Origin: Chondrosia reniformis
Lineage: Eukaryota; Porifera; Demospongiae; Chondrillida; Chondrillidae
NCBI GenBank assembly: GCA_947172415.1
Contig: OX359202.1
Span: 1,738,501 to 1,802,500 of the forward strand
DNA: 64,000 nt
Direction: 5' to 3'
Below, one piece after another: positions 49,666 to 62,679 of the stretch (positions are counted from its first letter, which is position 1; the number at the start of each line of letters is the position of its first letter). The translations under genes and the position numbers were made by a program. The notes below the pieces were generated by a model, which did not search any database, was not told the origin of the DNA, and was given only the letters and a program-made list of their open reading frames with translations.

Positions 49666-50999
49666 CTACAAATGATGACCTGATGGCATGTGCATTTGCC
49701 CCGGGCTACCATGATTTGAGTATGGCGAATGGTTGTGACTAGACTGTAGCACTGGGCTGTATGTCTGCTGCCTGGGACTTGTGTGGGAATCGTACGAATC
49801 CAGTGGAGGAAGGAGATGGTCATTGTGAAAATGGGGAGATCCCTGTCTAATAGGACTTCCTGTCATGTGACTGGGAGGGGACCCAGTGTCATCCACCATC
49901 ATGTTTGGGTTGGTTGGCATTGGAGATGGTGCCGAGTATGGACTGTGTGATGGTGACATCCTCTGCAGAGATGGAGAGCCAAGATGGCGCTGGGGTGAGC
50001 TGGGATGACTGACTGGTACAGCTGTGCTGCTAGGAACTGTCACGTGGGAGCTTGGGAGAAACTGCTGTCCAAAGACAATATTACCACCTTGGCTGGTAGC
50101 TATGGGAAGTTGGTGTTGGGGGAGTTGCATTCCAAAGGGATTGACTCTCACTACCTGTCCCAGAACTGTGTTGTGTGTGGGCATGGTTGCCATGGTGCTT
50201 GTTGGTTCCATCATCCCTTTGGGGCTTGCACTGTCGATAGCAGCATAGCTGAGTTCTGTCTCTTCAAAGCCTTGCTGAGAAAATCTATTGTTTTCCGCTT
50301 GGAGGTCTGGTCTGAATGCTGGGTCTGGTGAATTCAGACAGGTTTGAATGAGGGCCTTGCCGTTCTCCGAGGTGATCATTGGCTGGAGCTTTGGTGTGGC
50401 AAAGGTGTAAACGTGCCCTGTTTCTGAGGCAACCAGCAGCATTACCTGGGTGCCCGTCAATGTAGCTAGCTCGTAAGCCTAGATATAAGAACAAGAATAG
50501 GAATAATACGACACGAAACGAAGTAAGAGTTACGCTTAACGCAAAAACTTACTTTCTTCATGATTCCAGATTTTCTTTTGCTGAAGGTGGTGTATCTTCT
50601 AAGCTTATTTTGGATGTATTCCATCTTTATCCTAACACGCCCGCGGGTCTTCTTCGAGGACGGCTTGCCGTCATCGTCATCATCATCATCATATGGATGA
50701 TTGGCATAGTCTTCCGGGACGGTGCTCTCTATTCTTGGCTGTTTCTGCGAATTGATCTGATCGACCAATTGAGAGAACTGGATACTTGATGCCATTGGGT
50801 CTACGACTTGGGTTTGTCCGAGCATGTTTGAAGCTACAGCTAATTGTTCGATAGAAAGAGGAAATGACGTTCCTGACGTTTGAAGGGGAAGGGGATTACT
50901 GCCTGCAGTACTTGAATCAGAGACCAGCTCCGAAGAAAAAACTCGAGGTTTCGCACGAAGAGCGCTTGGAGAATGAGGCCGTTTATGGTCTTGTGCCAT
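49666..50999 (-). CDS. SRF: Serum response factor, tandem copy A, 419 aa (MADS-box)
   Basis: MADS-box transcription factor that binds CArG boxes as a dimer and controls actin-cytoskeleton and immediate-early genes with MRTF or TCF partners. Two exons join in phase: 50999-50553 and 50478-49666, the intron falling inside the MADS box after GIMKK. Seen: an Asp run before the domain (YDDDDDDDGKPSSKKTRG), the MADS core (RVRIKMEYIQNKLRRYTTFS, KRKSGIMKKAYELATLTGTQ, VMLLVASETGHVYTFATPKL) and the SAM extension (ITSENGKALIQTCLNSPDPA), then a Gln/Ser/Pro/His-rich activation region ending HMPSGHHL. A stop (TAA) lies directly before the start ATG in frame. The first about 27 codons (MAQDHKRPHSPSALRAK) differ completely from copy B; the rest is nearly identical. 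Confidence 0.95.
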
Positions 51000-51045
51000 T
51001 TATACACATCCGTCTTCCACGAAAGGAAATTCAGAGATTTGCAAA

Positions 51046-51055
51046 CCAAATAAGG
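51046..51055 (-). promoter_or_regulatory. CArG box upstream of SRF copy A
   Basis: CCTTATTTGG on the gene strand, a perfect CC(A/T)6GG SRF-binding site, 47 bp upstream of the ATG. It suggests autoregulation, which is known for SRF in vertebrates; the role here is inferred. Confidence 0.7.
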
Positions 51056-51091
51056 CTACCAAACTTAAGCGATGCGTGTTACTATAAATAG

Positions 51092-52043
51092 TAGCTGATG
51101 AAAGTGTTCCTGTGGATATTCATAGTTGGTACGCGGGGGTGTGGGGTGTGAATAGCCGATTTGATCCTCCTACGTAGATACCAAGGAATATGCATGTAAC
51201 AAGCTAAAAACTTGATTATTTCTACAATTCTATTTTGGAAACCCAGTGATCTTACTATAGATAGTCATCTTTTGAAGGGAGTATCTTTAAGATACAGTTT
51301 TGATACAGTTACATTGTCCCTTCTTAATATAGAAAGCCATGATTGATTTACCAGTAGCACTGAAGATCCTCGGTCTGACAACAGTGTTGACTGCATAGTG
51401 CGCATACTATTATTATTATTATTAATATTTTACACACTACATATCAGGTGGTTAATGTTATAATTGAACAGTTTTTTATATGACAAATCTGAAGGTACTA
51501 CCATACAACAATTTCGGTAGACTGTAACTTAAAGTACTCATTATAATAACTAATCAATTTAGCTTGCAGTTTATATCTAATGCACAATAAGCCTGAAGCT
51601 TACTGTGTGATATCGACACTAACTATGTACACCTGTTCAAAATAGATGTACAAAGTGTAATATACTGAGGAGAACCCCTTTGCCCTATACTAATCCCTAC
51701 TTATAGAGTACTACCGTACTCTATGATTATAGTGGGCCCAGTTAAATTTAACTATCATGGTAATTAGCAATTGCAAAAAAAATCAGTTGATCAATTTCAC
51801 AAGAATGGACATGCGACTATTTTCAATTTATAATTTGTACATATTCTTCAACCAGCCATCAAATCCAGTATGATGGAGAAGAAAACAACTAATAATACAA
51901 AACAAAAATATGAGACCAGCTCAAGCTTGTGTTAGTAGAGTATACACAATTGTGTCCTTGTGGTACAGTTCAAAAATAGCTACTCGATACAGAATCAACA
52001 CATATAGACAGAGATTATTATTTCATGATAAATATATTCCATT
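51092..52043. other. Spacer between the two SRF genes
   Basis: AT-rich, about 950 bp; I see no gene. It is not shared with the flank on the other side of either copy, so the duplicated body is confined to the coding region. Confidence 0.6.
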
Positions 52044-53371
52044 CTAGTGATGACCTGATGGCATGTGCATTTGCCCCGGGCTACCATGATTTGAGTATGG
52101 CGAATGGTTGTGACTAGACTGTAGCACTGGGCTGTATGTCTGCTGCCTGGGACTTGTGTGGGAATCGTACGAATCCAGTGGAGGAAGGAGATGGTCATTG
52201 TGAAAATGGGGAGATCCCTGTCTAATTGGACTTCCTGTCATGTGACTGGGAGGGGACCCAGTGTCATCCACCATCATGTTTGGGTTGGTTGGCATTGGAG
52301 ATGGTGCCGAGTATGGACTGTGTGATGGTGACATCCTCTGCAGAGATGGAGAGCCAAGATGGCGCTGGGGTGAGCTGGGATGACTGACTGGTACAGCTGT
52401 GCTGCTAGGAACTGTCACGTGGGAGCTTGGGAGAAACTGCTGTCCAAAGACAATATTACCACCTTGGCTGGTAGCTATGGGAAGTTGGTGTTGGGGGAGT
52501 TGCATTCCAAAGGGATTGACTCTCACTACCTGTCCCAGAACTGTGTTGTGTGTGGGCATGGTTGCCATGGTGCTTGTTGGTTCCATCATCCCTTTGGGGC
52601 TTGCACTGTCGATAGCAGCATAGCTGAGTTCTGTCTCTTCAAAGCCTTGCTGAGAAAATCTATTGTTTTCCGCTTGGAGGTCTGGTCTGAATGCTGGGTC
52701 TGGTGAATTCAGACAGGTTTGAATGAGGGCCTTGCCGTTCTCCGAGGTGATCATTGGCTGGAGCTTTGGTGTGGCAAAGGTGTAAACGTGCCCTGTTTCT
52801 GAGGCAACCAGCAGCATTACCTGGGTGCCCGTCAATGTAGCTAGCTCGTAAGCCTAGATATAAGAACAAGAATAGGAATAATACGACACGAAACGAAGTA
52901 AGAGTTACGCTTAACGCAAAAACTTACTTTCTTCATGATTCCAGATTTTCTTTTGCTGAAGGTGGTGTATCTTCTAAGCTTATTTTGGATGTATTCCATC
53001 TTTATCCTAACACGCCCGCGGGTCTTCTTCGAGGACGGCTTGCCGTCGTCGTCGTCATCATCATCATCATATGGATGATTGGCATAGTCTTCCGGGACGG
53101 TACTCTCTATTCTTGGCTGTTTCTGCGAATTGATCTGATCGACCAATTGAGAGAACTGGATACTTGATGCCATTGGGTCTACGACTTGGGTTTGTCCGAG
53201 CATGTTTGAAGCTACAGCTAACTGTTCGATAGAAAGAGGAAATGACGTTCCTGACGTTTGAAGGGGAAGGGGATTACTGCCTGCAGTATTTGAATCAGAG
53301 ACCAGCTCTGTAGAAAGTTTTGCTTTTTTACTTAACCGTATTGATTCCGATAACGGTGCTGTCGATTCCAT
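52044..53371 (-). CDS. SRF: Serum response factor, tandem copy B, 417 aa (MADS-box)
   Basis: Second MADS-box SRF gene, exons 53371-52928 and 52853-52044, with the intron at the same codon and of identical sequence to copy A. The protein differs from copy A by a distinct N-terminus (MESTAPLSESIRLSKKAKLS), one extra Asp in the acidic run, and loss of the final Leu (ends MPSGHH). The MADS and SAM domains are the same. Both copies have intact frames, donor GTAAGT and acceptor CTAG, so both look functional. Which one is ancestral cannot be read here. A TATAAATGG overlaps the start codon region in both copies, and a TAA precedes each ATG in frame. Confidence 0.95.
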
Positions 53372-53409
53372 TTATACCTGTTTCATCCACTAAAGGAAGC
53401 GTAATGGTA

Positions 53410-53419
53410 CCAAATAAGG
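53410..53419 (-). promoter_or_regulatory. CArG box upstream of SRF copy B
   Basis: The same CCTTATTTGG on the gene strand, 39 bp upstream of the ATG. It is followed on that strand by 'ttcctttagtgga', matching 'ttcctttcgtgga' in copy A. Confidence 0.7.
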
Positions 53420-56400
53420 CGAAGACTCTGTACTTGTAGTCTGCAACCACGTGAACGCATGACGTTTATCACGTGAGCTAGTCACGCCTTTGAAGCCATA
53501 ATTGTAGACTATAGGTAGCCAGACCCCTTTCAGCCATGTTATATGTTGCATAATGGGCCTATATGTCACTTTTTATATATCAGTAATGTCACCGACTGTG
53601 TTAATGTGAGTGGTCTGGCTACGTGAGACTAGTTTTGGTGACATGGCTGTAGTGTAAAATTATGTAGATTCCTACCTAAACATGGAAGTCCATGAACAGA
53701 GGAGGCTTCAAAACCACAGATTTGATAATATAAGCTGTTTCAGCCTTGCAATGACACAATAATTCTGTAGTGATTTCCTATAGCCTGGTGAACATAAGGA
53801 TTAAAGATTTTATTCTCTGCTTTATTAGGCTGAATGACTCAGTTATGCCAACATAACAGCTACCTAATAGCTGGCACCTAGCTCATTAAAATGAGGTCAC
53901 TGTTATGTTACAGATTGAATGAGCAACTAATAAATTACATTTGGACATATCAATTGCGGATTACTGTATAAGAGTCCAGTGTAATATATCTATAGTTGTT
54001 GTAAGGTCAAAAGCAGGCGATATGAATATATATAATCATATTCCTAGTGCTATGCCTACTCGATCTGTAATGAATTAAAAGCCCCATCAATTGCAAGTAT
54101 CAAACTAGAGTTAATGGCTCCAATTTTTACTATGGAACTTGAGAGATTATAAGTAGAGACAATATTACATTCTATTAGGGAACTGAACAGATAACAGAAG
54201 CCGGGTAAGTTTATTATTAACAATCTTAAGCAGCTCATTTATATAGATGGTCTATAGATATATGCCAACAAATGAGACAAATGTACTATATCTTCATCTT
54301 TTTCTTCTGTTCTACTGTAGGGATATTGAGATATGGTGATATTCCCATGGAGGATATGGTGATTGCAATGTCATCAGTTAGACAAGACTGGATGTACCAA
54401 ATTAGGCCACTTCGATCACTCACTTCTGTCCATAATTGCTTCTGTACATCCAGTTGGTTATATTCTTCGTGTCACTGCTAATAAGGTCTCACCAAACAAC
54501 ATAGAGTCTATTCCTGCCACAGTAGGTTTGTACGTACCTCATTAATCTGTCTTTGAGAACAATTAACACACACAGACACACCTTCACACCAAGCCACCAC
54601 CTTCTTTTGAGACCTAAACCAATGCCTAAGATCTCAGTCTGGGGACCCACTGTCACTCAGCTATTTGGAGCAGCAAATATCAGTCACAGTGCAAAGGGGT
54701 AACACTGCTGCAGTGCTTGGAACAGCCAAGCAAGTTATTCCAGCTTGACTGGCAATATAGACACATTGCTTTGGTAGATTAGTTGTTTCTGTAGCCTTTA
54801 CTTTGTTAGTTTAATCTATTATTGTATTTTGAAATTAGAAACATTAACCCTTTACTTTAATACTCAATATATATAAACATGTACATGCATGTAGTGTAAA
54901 ACATATTCTATGTACATATATACAATTAAGTGCCCATATATATATATCTACGTATGTCTGTTTGTAACTTATATATGGAAAATTGATAAACGTATATGTA
55001 TTCACAAATATAGACACAGAAAAAGTAATTATGTCTGAGATGTAATAACAATTTATTTTTTTAATTTTCATTGTATATAAACATATTGACAAAATAAATA
55101 CTAGTTGTAAACTTGGTGTGAGCAAACAGATTCCATACTTGCATTAATTGACTGGAACAATCATCAACCAGATTCCATTAAGGAACAAGTACACACTTTA
55201 TGTAGACAAACCCATATGAACCACATTAAGGGTGCGTCTTAATTGCATGGTTTTAGATTTTATCTGCTCATTGTTAACTGTTACTATTAATACACCATTA
55301 AGTATGCAATTATACGTACGTGTGTATAAGTAAAGCAAGTATAATTGGTATATAGTTTGGGATGTGTGTATATACATGTATGATTTATATATATAATACC
55401 TATAGCCATACCTATATACGTATGTATAGATATATGTGTCCCATGCATATCTGCTCTTTTACAGTACTTCAAAAATTAGATTACTGAACTAAGTAATATA
55501 ATATTTTACAACAGATGAAAGCACACTTATAACACATGGCTTCACAACTCACTTGTGGATATCATTGAAGCTATATGTGTATTCATAAATAATTCATTTA
55601 TCCTGGGAATCCAGCCACTCCTGCATGGAGAGCATATCCTTAACAGTCAGAGATTCAGTAATCTCACTATACACATATATAATTGCTCCACCCTATTAAT
55701 TCTACATGGCTACATATAAGGCATATTATAAACATACATGTGCTTATATATAATATATACATAATTATATTATATAGTATTAAATTCACAATACTTATAT
55801 ATAACTTTGTATATACGTACAACTTTGTGTTCACATATACATATATATGACATAATGTTTTTAATGATATATAAAGCTGGTTTACTCTATATAGACCAAT
55901 TAACAGAGGATCAAAGGGAAGATTCATTGCAATAATAGATTACTGGTAATTTGATCATGACAAGGTTCATTTTATATAGAACTACATGTCCATCATTACA
56001 TGTATATATATGCAGTTGAAGATTGAAACATCGTTAAAGATTGAATTATAACCACAAATATGCAGCTGGATGCTTTCGCCAATCAAACAGTAGCTCACTG
56101 TACATGGTTCTTTGATGCTTTTTCCAACTTGGATGACTGAGAGGTGATCATGTATGTAGATACGTATAATAATATATATGCTGTTTTAAAAAGATTTCAA
56201 TCCCCCAGCCAAGACAAAACTTTGCAACATGCAACATAGAGTTGCTTTAATTAATTGGCTGGTTCAGCTTATATAATATCATTCATGCTTTATACAGTAT
56301 GCATATGATTTTATGTATAATATATATATAGTGCAACTCATGTGATTAATGCTGTATATATATATATACAGTGTATAGAAATGAATACCAGATTGATCAC

Positions 56401-57299
56401 ACATCATTTTCCTGTTATATTGTATTGCATTTCTGTGGTTGACTTTGTTAATTGTGTATCATGATCTGAATTAAGCTTTACAATAGTATTAATATACATA
56501 TGCATATGTTTTAGGACAAAGTCAGTTAATTTGATTTGTTTCACTGGTACAATAACCTCAAATTGCTCCTATTATGTTACCGAAATGTTTGTGTAAAGTT
56601 TTGGTTTGAAGAAGTGAAATACGATTTTTGAAACAGATGGCCTCCTGTAAAGTGGAATAACTTTGGTATAATATCTTTATTTAATTAGGATTTTATAAGG
56701 CTTAAAATGGACAATAATTCCTCATTGATCATAAGTGACATTCTGACACAAATGCTGACTAAGAAATGGAATTTTAATAAGCTATTTTAAAATTAAATCT
56801 TTTTGACTTTTATTTATTGTCTCAACGGGGGCAATGACTATGTATTGTATTATATATACCATGAACATAAAAAGACTGGGAGGTTTATATAATATTTTAT
56901 ATATATATTTTATTAATACCAATTAAACAGGAGAATTTGAAGGTATTTTGATATATCATACTTATTACAAAAGGAAGACAATTTGATCAAAGGTAAAGAA
57001 ATAGCCAATGTAATAAGTAATACATTCACCTCATCAATATAGCTTAGGGCAAATATATGAAAATATATAATCTTTCAAATTGGCACATCATATACATTAT
57101 AGTTTTATCATTATCTGATTCTATTAAATATTTGTCATATGCAGCAATATGCTGTTTCCAGCAATCATTAATTTATTATTTGACAACATAATACATGTGA
57201 ATCCTGTATAGCACTTACATGCATTGATTCATTGGTATATATACTTTAGTGGTAAACCATGTGCACATGATCGATATATTCATACATACGTACATGTAC
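53420..57299. other. AT-rich intergenic region
   Basis: About 3.9 kb with many (TA)n and 'tatatacgtacgta' runs between 54800 and 56400. I found no gene with consistent exons. A possible exon-like stretch at 54320-54486 could not be linked to others. Confidence 0.5.
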
Positions 57300-57810
57300 T
57301 GTATATACATACAGTAGCTTGCATGTAGTTTAATACATTTAATAGATATATTAATGGAACATGGAGCTACGACCAGCTAAGAGCCAAGGATTCACAGAAG
57401 ATCAAGATAAAGAAAAAGACAAAGACTCCCAGGATCACTGATGAAGGGTGGAATTCCCAGAAACGGCTGTCTGACCCAGTGGAGAAGAAGATGAAAGAAG
57501 GAAATGAAGGAAGAAAAGACTCCTGTATCTTCATCCAAAGCTCTCTTCAGGTTTAGTTTCCCTATAGGCTCTTTTACAGAATAGGCATATAGCATGTAGG
57601 AAAATGGTATCTTAGATTTTTCATACGTATGTTGGACAGCAACTTATAATTATTGCATGGTGATAAGATTATCCCTCCCACACAATAAATGGGCTGGGTC
57701 ATCAATGATTAGTGTGAATGTAGCTATTATGTATGTATATACATACAGTATATAGCTTGTAATTTAATACATTTAATAGATATATGAATGGAACATGGAG
57801 CTAAGACCAG
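57300..57810. repeat. Direct repeat pair around an R1 insertion
   Basis: About 75 bp ('gtttaatacatttaatagat', 'atggaacatggagct', 'gaccagct') at 57300-57378 recur at 57735-57810, spaced about 434 bp apart, with the R1 copy between them. Confidence 0.7.
57386..57625 (-). mobile_element. Dispersed repeat family R1, near full-length copy
   Basis: Reverse copy running from 'ggattcacagaagatcaaga' to 'cttagatttttcata', with all blocks of the reference in reverse order. Confidence 0.75.
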
Positions 57811-57935
57811 CTGTCCGGGGTTCAAAATATTCCCAGCAATTATCTCTTATATGATTTTACACTTCATGATGTTTGACTGTGATTATACTTGTGGTTTGAT
57901 TATCACTTTGATTATTCATATAAAATTGATGTAAT
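57780..57935 (+). repeat. Dispersed repeat family R2 (possible tRNA-derived SINE), forward copy
   Basis: Contains 'gaccagctgtccggggttca' (B-box like, with an insertion after it), 'attcccagcaatt', 'cttcatgatgtttgac', 'cttgtggtttgattatcact'. It matches the inverse of 32690-32880. Confidence 0.55.
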
Positions 57936-57989
57936 AGTATAAAGAAATCCTCAATGTTGATGGAGTCAGTATATATTAACAATACAATA

Positions 57990-60900
57990 TTATTGATCAA
58001 CTTTCATGATAGTCTGCAACTCCTTATACAATGGGATCATTTCTTTAAGAGTCAATTCCTGGTCCTAGAGTAAAAGTAACAGATACACAGCACAAATGAC
58101 ATCACATAAATAGAGATTGCCACATATTACCAGAGTGATTAAAATAAAAATTAACATGAATCATACATTCTTGTGGAAGCAAGTAACAGTGTCTCAAATA
58201 TTATATCATTCCGTTGCTTAGGATAAAGAGATCACTGATTCATTTTCCCACATCAAATAACAACATTCCTAGAATATTTGTATGTCAAGTCTGAATCTCT
58301 CAGCATGCCACCATGAAGATATCTGGTGGCTGGCAACAGAACCCACTAAAGTTGCAGGGATACTTTTGAATAGAATGAGGGAGGATGCAACAGGTATATG
58401 CATTTGTACTTGGGTCTTTTTAGTTAATTCTAAAATTCATAATACTTGTGCGGCTTATAATAACTGCTTAGGCAATTATCATCTTAGGCACCAAGTAGGA
58501 TTCATCAAGTTCAATTGATAAAGTAATGCTATTTATACCTAGCAACACATAGCCAGGGTTGGTAAATTAATTAAGTTGGCATTTATTGTATATGTATTCT
58601 CCAATAAAGATTTTTGCACAGCTATGTATAGTTGACTGTCTGATTCTGTGAGTACAACATCTATTTCAAGTCAATATTCAATATGAAACTTAATAAATAA
58701 AGGGAAAGAGATGAATTAGACTGACAGAAAAAGGTTTTCAAAACATGTATACAGCAGTGATTAGAAGATTATTAAGAGTTCCTTATAATTTTAATTTATC
58801 CTTAATTTTCTCAAGCCCCAAAATTGTGCCGTATACAGTTGAAACAGTATAAACGGTCACTTCTCTAGTGAGTCCCTTTTATTGTGTATATATATATTCT
58901 TATCCTACGTATATTAATTGCACCATCACATTCTTCAAACAGATATCCTATTTTACTTAAAGTGGCCACTACAGTTGAGTCCCCAAAAATTACACTGTAT
59001 CACCTTTATGTACTTTCAAACGCTGATAATCTGATATCTGTTGAATTGGGAAGGCTTCGCTGTACTTGCAATGAATTCTTAAAAGTAATTGTTTGATTGT
59101 CAATTTTGGATAAGCTACGTACAACTAGTTGTAGCAGATATAACTGAATACACTGCACTATCAGTACTAGGCCTTATTAAAGCATATAATCAGATGAGAA
59201 AGGACAAACCAATTTATTATATGTAGATACTGTACATACGTTTGTCCAACATTCCATCCAATTCAATTTCACACAACGTTTCTATGCTTCCCTGCCCGTA
59301 CAAATTTATGAACAATAAAAATGTAATGATACTTGATATAATAAAACACACTCTATGAAGCATGTACACTCTATATAGTTACAACAGACCTGGTATAAGA
59401 AAGTACTGTCACAATTCAGCACTTACGTACAATAAAGAGAGGAACTGTTTTTGAGATTTTTTCATTCTCTCCCGGTCTGGACATCAGTATGAGAAGATAG
59501 GATATCACTCTATACTATATAGAAACACAAAAATAATACATTATTATGAAAATGTCTCTATTTTGATGGAAAATGTCTACTTCAACAAGTGGCATATTAC
59601 ATGCTATAGTCGGCCCCTCCCACAGGAAGTGGGCTGGCCCTTGTCAGTCAGCTAGCTCTCAATTAGGACTTGAATGCATAAGAGAAAATGTTACTAAAGT
59701 AGTCAGACAGTTTGGATAATATCACAAGGGCGTCGCCGCCTCAGTGACTACACTATCTATCCCTTCTTGATTTTATACACAAGCAGGATTTCTTTTACAA
59801 GGGCAGCAAAATACAAAATAATAAAATGTTGAGGAGACAATCTTGTTTACAGTATTTATTTGCTATCAAATATTTTCAGGGAGGGTAAACTACTTTCGTT
59901 CTCCGCCCCAAGAAACACTGGCAAGTGAACAATTATACTTATATATAACTACAGTATGAGTATCATATGATGGTTGGATATGTGCAGTATTTGGTATAAC
60001 AACTAATCTCTGTCACTTCAGTTAACACTACAACTCATTAACTTTAAATGATTAGTACTAGCTAGAATGCATAAGATATACATAGGATTCACAAAGGAAG
60101 GATTCACAAAAGATCAAGATCAAAAAAGACAAATACTCCCAGGATCACTGATGAAGGGTGAAATTCCCAGAAACAGCTGCCTCGCACAATGAAGGGGAAG
60201 AAGAAAGAAAGCAAGGAAAAGACTCCTGTATCTTCATCCAAAGCTCTCTCCAGGTTTAGTTCCCTATAGGTTTCTTTACAGAGTAGGCATAGCATGTAGG
60301 AAATAGTATATTAGAATTTTCATATATGTATGTAAATGTACATAATCATAGAGAACATTTTAAACCCTAAAACAACATCTTTACCATAAGGATAACCTAA
60401 AGCACTATTTTGTACTGTAAATATTGCTGACATGAATGAGAAGCTCTATAAACTACATGAAGATTAAAAAACATATTTCCTTTATACATACATAGATAAC
60501 TTATGTCATAATATCAGTCATAAAGGAAGATTTAAGCCAGAAATTCATACCAGGAAAAAGAGTTATGCCACAGCTGCCGAAGGTATCAGCTTCACAAGCA
60601 CATCAAAGAATATTTGTAATGTTCCCCCCATTATATTGCTGTGATACAGTAACGAGATGAAAAGGTATGTATTCGATCTCAATTTCTAAGCCAGTGAGAA
60701 AAACTCGATAGCCTAACATGATATGCTTGCAGCATATTGTCTACCTGCTGCCTCATAAGAGGTGGTGTGTCCTGTCCTATTAAGATATCGAGGGATCATA
60801 TTTCTAAATATAAGGATATAAAATAGCACTAAAAAATTAATAGTTTGGGCTTGCCACACAAAAATGAATAACATATTTTCCCTTTGAATCTCTAAGCAGA

Positions 60901-61834
60901 AGTGTCTATTGAGAAATCCATACTAGCCTTGTGGTAATGGGGTCATCTTTCAGAGTAAGTTAATTTGAAATCTGAAATGCCTAAGAATCTAATTACTTAA
61001 TTAATCTAATAAGACACTAATATCATGACCTGAAATAAATTAGTATTGATTACTCCATAGTTGACAATGAATAAGCACGTATACTATGAGAAGTTTAGTT
61101 TTCTCACGAGACCATTTTGAAGGAATACGTGTGATTAAAATTACATCACTCAACCAAGTCAATAAACCCCAGATAAGTAATAAATGCAGTACACATGTCT
61201 TTGGAAGGAGGAGAGATAGAGCATGACACACAAGGTTTTTATTATCTGGAGGTTCTTATTAGGATATGATGTGACAGTGCCTTTCATACGCTGTCATAAC
61301 AATACAAATAAAATATACATATACGTACGTATATTAGAACAAAAATTCCATAAGTACAGAGTACGTATATCCATATATACAGAAGGGATTGGCAATAGGG
61401 GGTAGAAACACGTATCTTGTATGCAAATACGTATGTATGGAAACAAGGATAACTTTTTACTAATTTGTACTTATAAATATTAAATACTTGGGAATATTAT
61501 TTACTATTACGTATATATTATTTTCAAACCCAGCCACCTAGGATACAAACAAGTCTGTAGCAGTCAAATTCTAAAAATAAGGGGAATACCCTTGTCTACA
61601 GTGGATTATATAAACACAATGCCAGAAACAGCAAGTTTTTTTAATTTTCCAAATATTTACATACGTGTCCAATTTTAGATGACTCATATATACAGTACAT
61701 ATATACCTTGGAAAATGCTTCATTAATAACGATGTCATTAATCAGCTTGTGTGGATAGAACTGGTTTGACTGATATCCAATCCAAGACCATTTCATAACT
61801 TGGCAACCAATTGTTGGAATGAGAAGTAAAGATT
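57990..61834 (-). CDS. Unrecognised multi-exon gene, partial
   Basis: A chain of exon-like segments on the minus strand joins in phase: 61834-61707, 61198-61108, 60589-60551, 59476-59427, 59291-59240, and a probable terminal exon 58064-57990. Fragments read LLLIPTIGCQVMKWSWIGYQ...NQFYPHKLINDIVINEAFSK, then a hydrophobic stretch TCVLHLLLIWGLLTWLSDVI and LITRIPSKWS, DTFGSCGITLFP, then RMKKSQKQFLSLL and GSIETLCEIELDGMLDK, and last LTLKEMIPLYKELQTIMK with stop. The last join is out of phase, so one small exon between 59240 and 58064 is missing from my model, or the gene ends early (R-P-G-I-D-S-stop). The start lies further right or outside the exons I can see. The product looks largely helical; I do not recognise the family. 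Individual exons rest on splice-site and reading-frame logic only. Confidence 0.45.
60085..60325 (-). mobile_element. Dispersed repeat family R1, near full-length copy
   Basis: Reverse copy. Its outer end repeats 'ggattcacaaa' twice (60087 and 60101). It lies within an intron of the unrecognised gene. Confidence 0.75.
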
Positions 61835-62225
61835 CTACAAACAAGTAATAAAAACATGACATTTATGGTGTAAACATGTGTCTACCATCATGACCCTTTG
61901 CCATAAGTGTAACACTATAACAGATTGTAAACACATTCTGCCAGTCCAAATGGGTACTTAGAAACACTACAAGTAGGTATCAGCTATGATGTGTGAAAGG
62001 GTGTTACCTTCTCATGGAGTACCATCTATCATAACAACTTTCAGAGAATACACAATCTATATATTTTGGCTAACAAATTGATAAAACAGTGCCGATAAAC
62101 ATGCAGTTGCCATAACAATTACACACAAAAGGTCTTTCAATGCAGATAAACTAAATGAGATGTTCTGGAAATTATCAACCTAAACTTCACAGCTTAGGAA
62201 GCACCTTTACCATCATACACCTTAA

Positions 62226-62340
62226 TGAAGCCACACCTCCCCATGAAGCCACACCTCTCCATGAAGCCACACCTCCCCATGAAGCCACACCTCCCCATGA
62301 AGCCACACCTCCCCATGAAGCCACACCCCATGAAGCCACA
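62226..62340. repeat. 18-bp minisatellite
   Basis: Six units of 'catgaagccacacctccc' or close variants; the last unit is shortened. Confidence 0.9.
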
Positions 62341-62679
62341 GCAATCACTGTCTTGTGAGATCAGGCCTCCTCATGGAGGTTATAACTTAATCTGGTGTCA
62401 TACTAATTGTGAAGTCATATATAAAATAATTGAGACAGCTCAATGGGACACCTTTCATCATTCCCTTTCTAAGTCAGTAAGAATGTTAACAAGCCTTAGA
62501 CTGCATAGATTGCAATTTAATAACAGGTGTGGTCCTCCCAAACCATGTAACCAAGTTTACAGGATTCTGTAGTTGCAATTTGTTTTAACTACATGTATGC
62601 ATTCCATATATGTATAGCAAGTAGATACAATGGGTTAGCACAATGGGCTAACGGACAGAGCAAAAGTTCACTTAATGGG

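Noticed and set aside
50005..50331. 108-aa plus-strand frame, repeated at 52380-52706
   Set aside because: Antisense shadow of SRF exon 2, identical in both copies because the copies are identical.
54272..54545. Possible exon with acceptor near 54320 and donor near 54486
   Set aside because: Two frames are open, neither recognisable, and no partner exon was found nearby.
60880..60960. Exon-like DDPITT segment on the minus strand
   Set aside because: No phase-compatible acceptor and donor; skipped in the model of the unrecognised gene.
62392..62572. Plus-strand open stretch ending at 62572
   Set aside because: It begins inside the 18-bp minisatellite and shows no domain or splice evidence.
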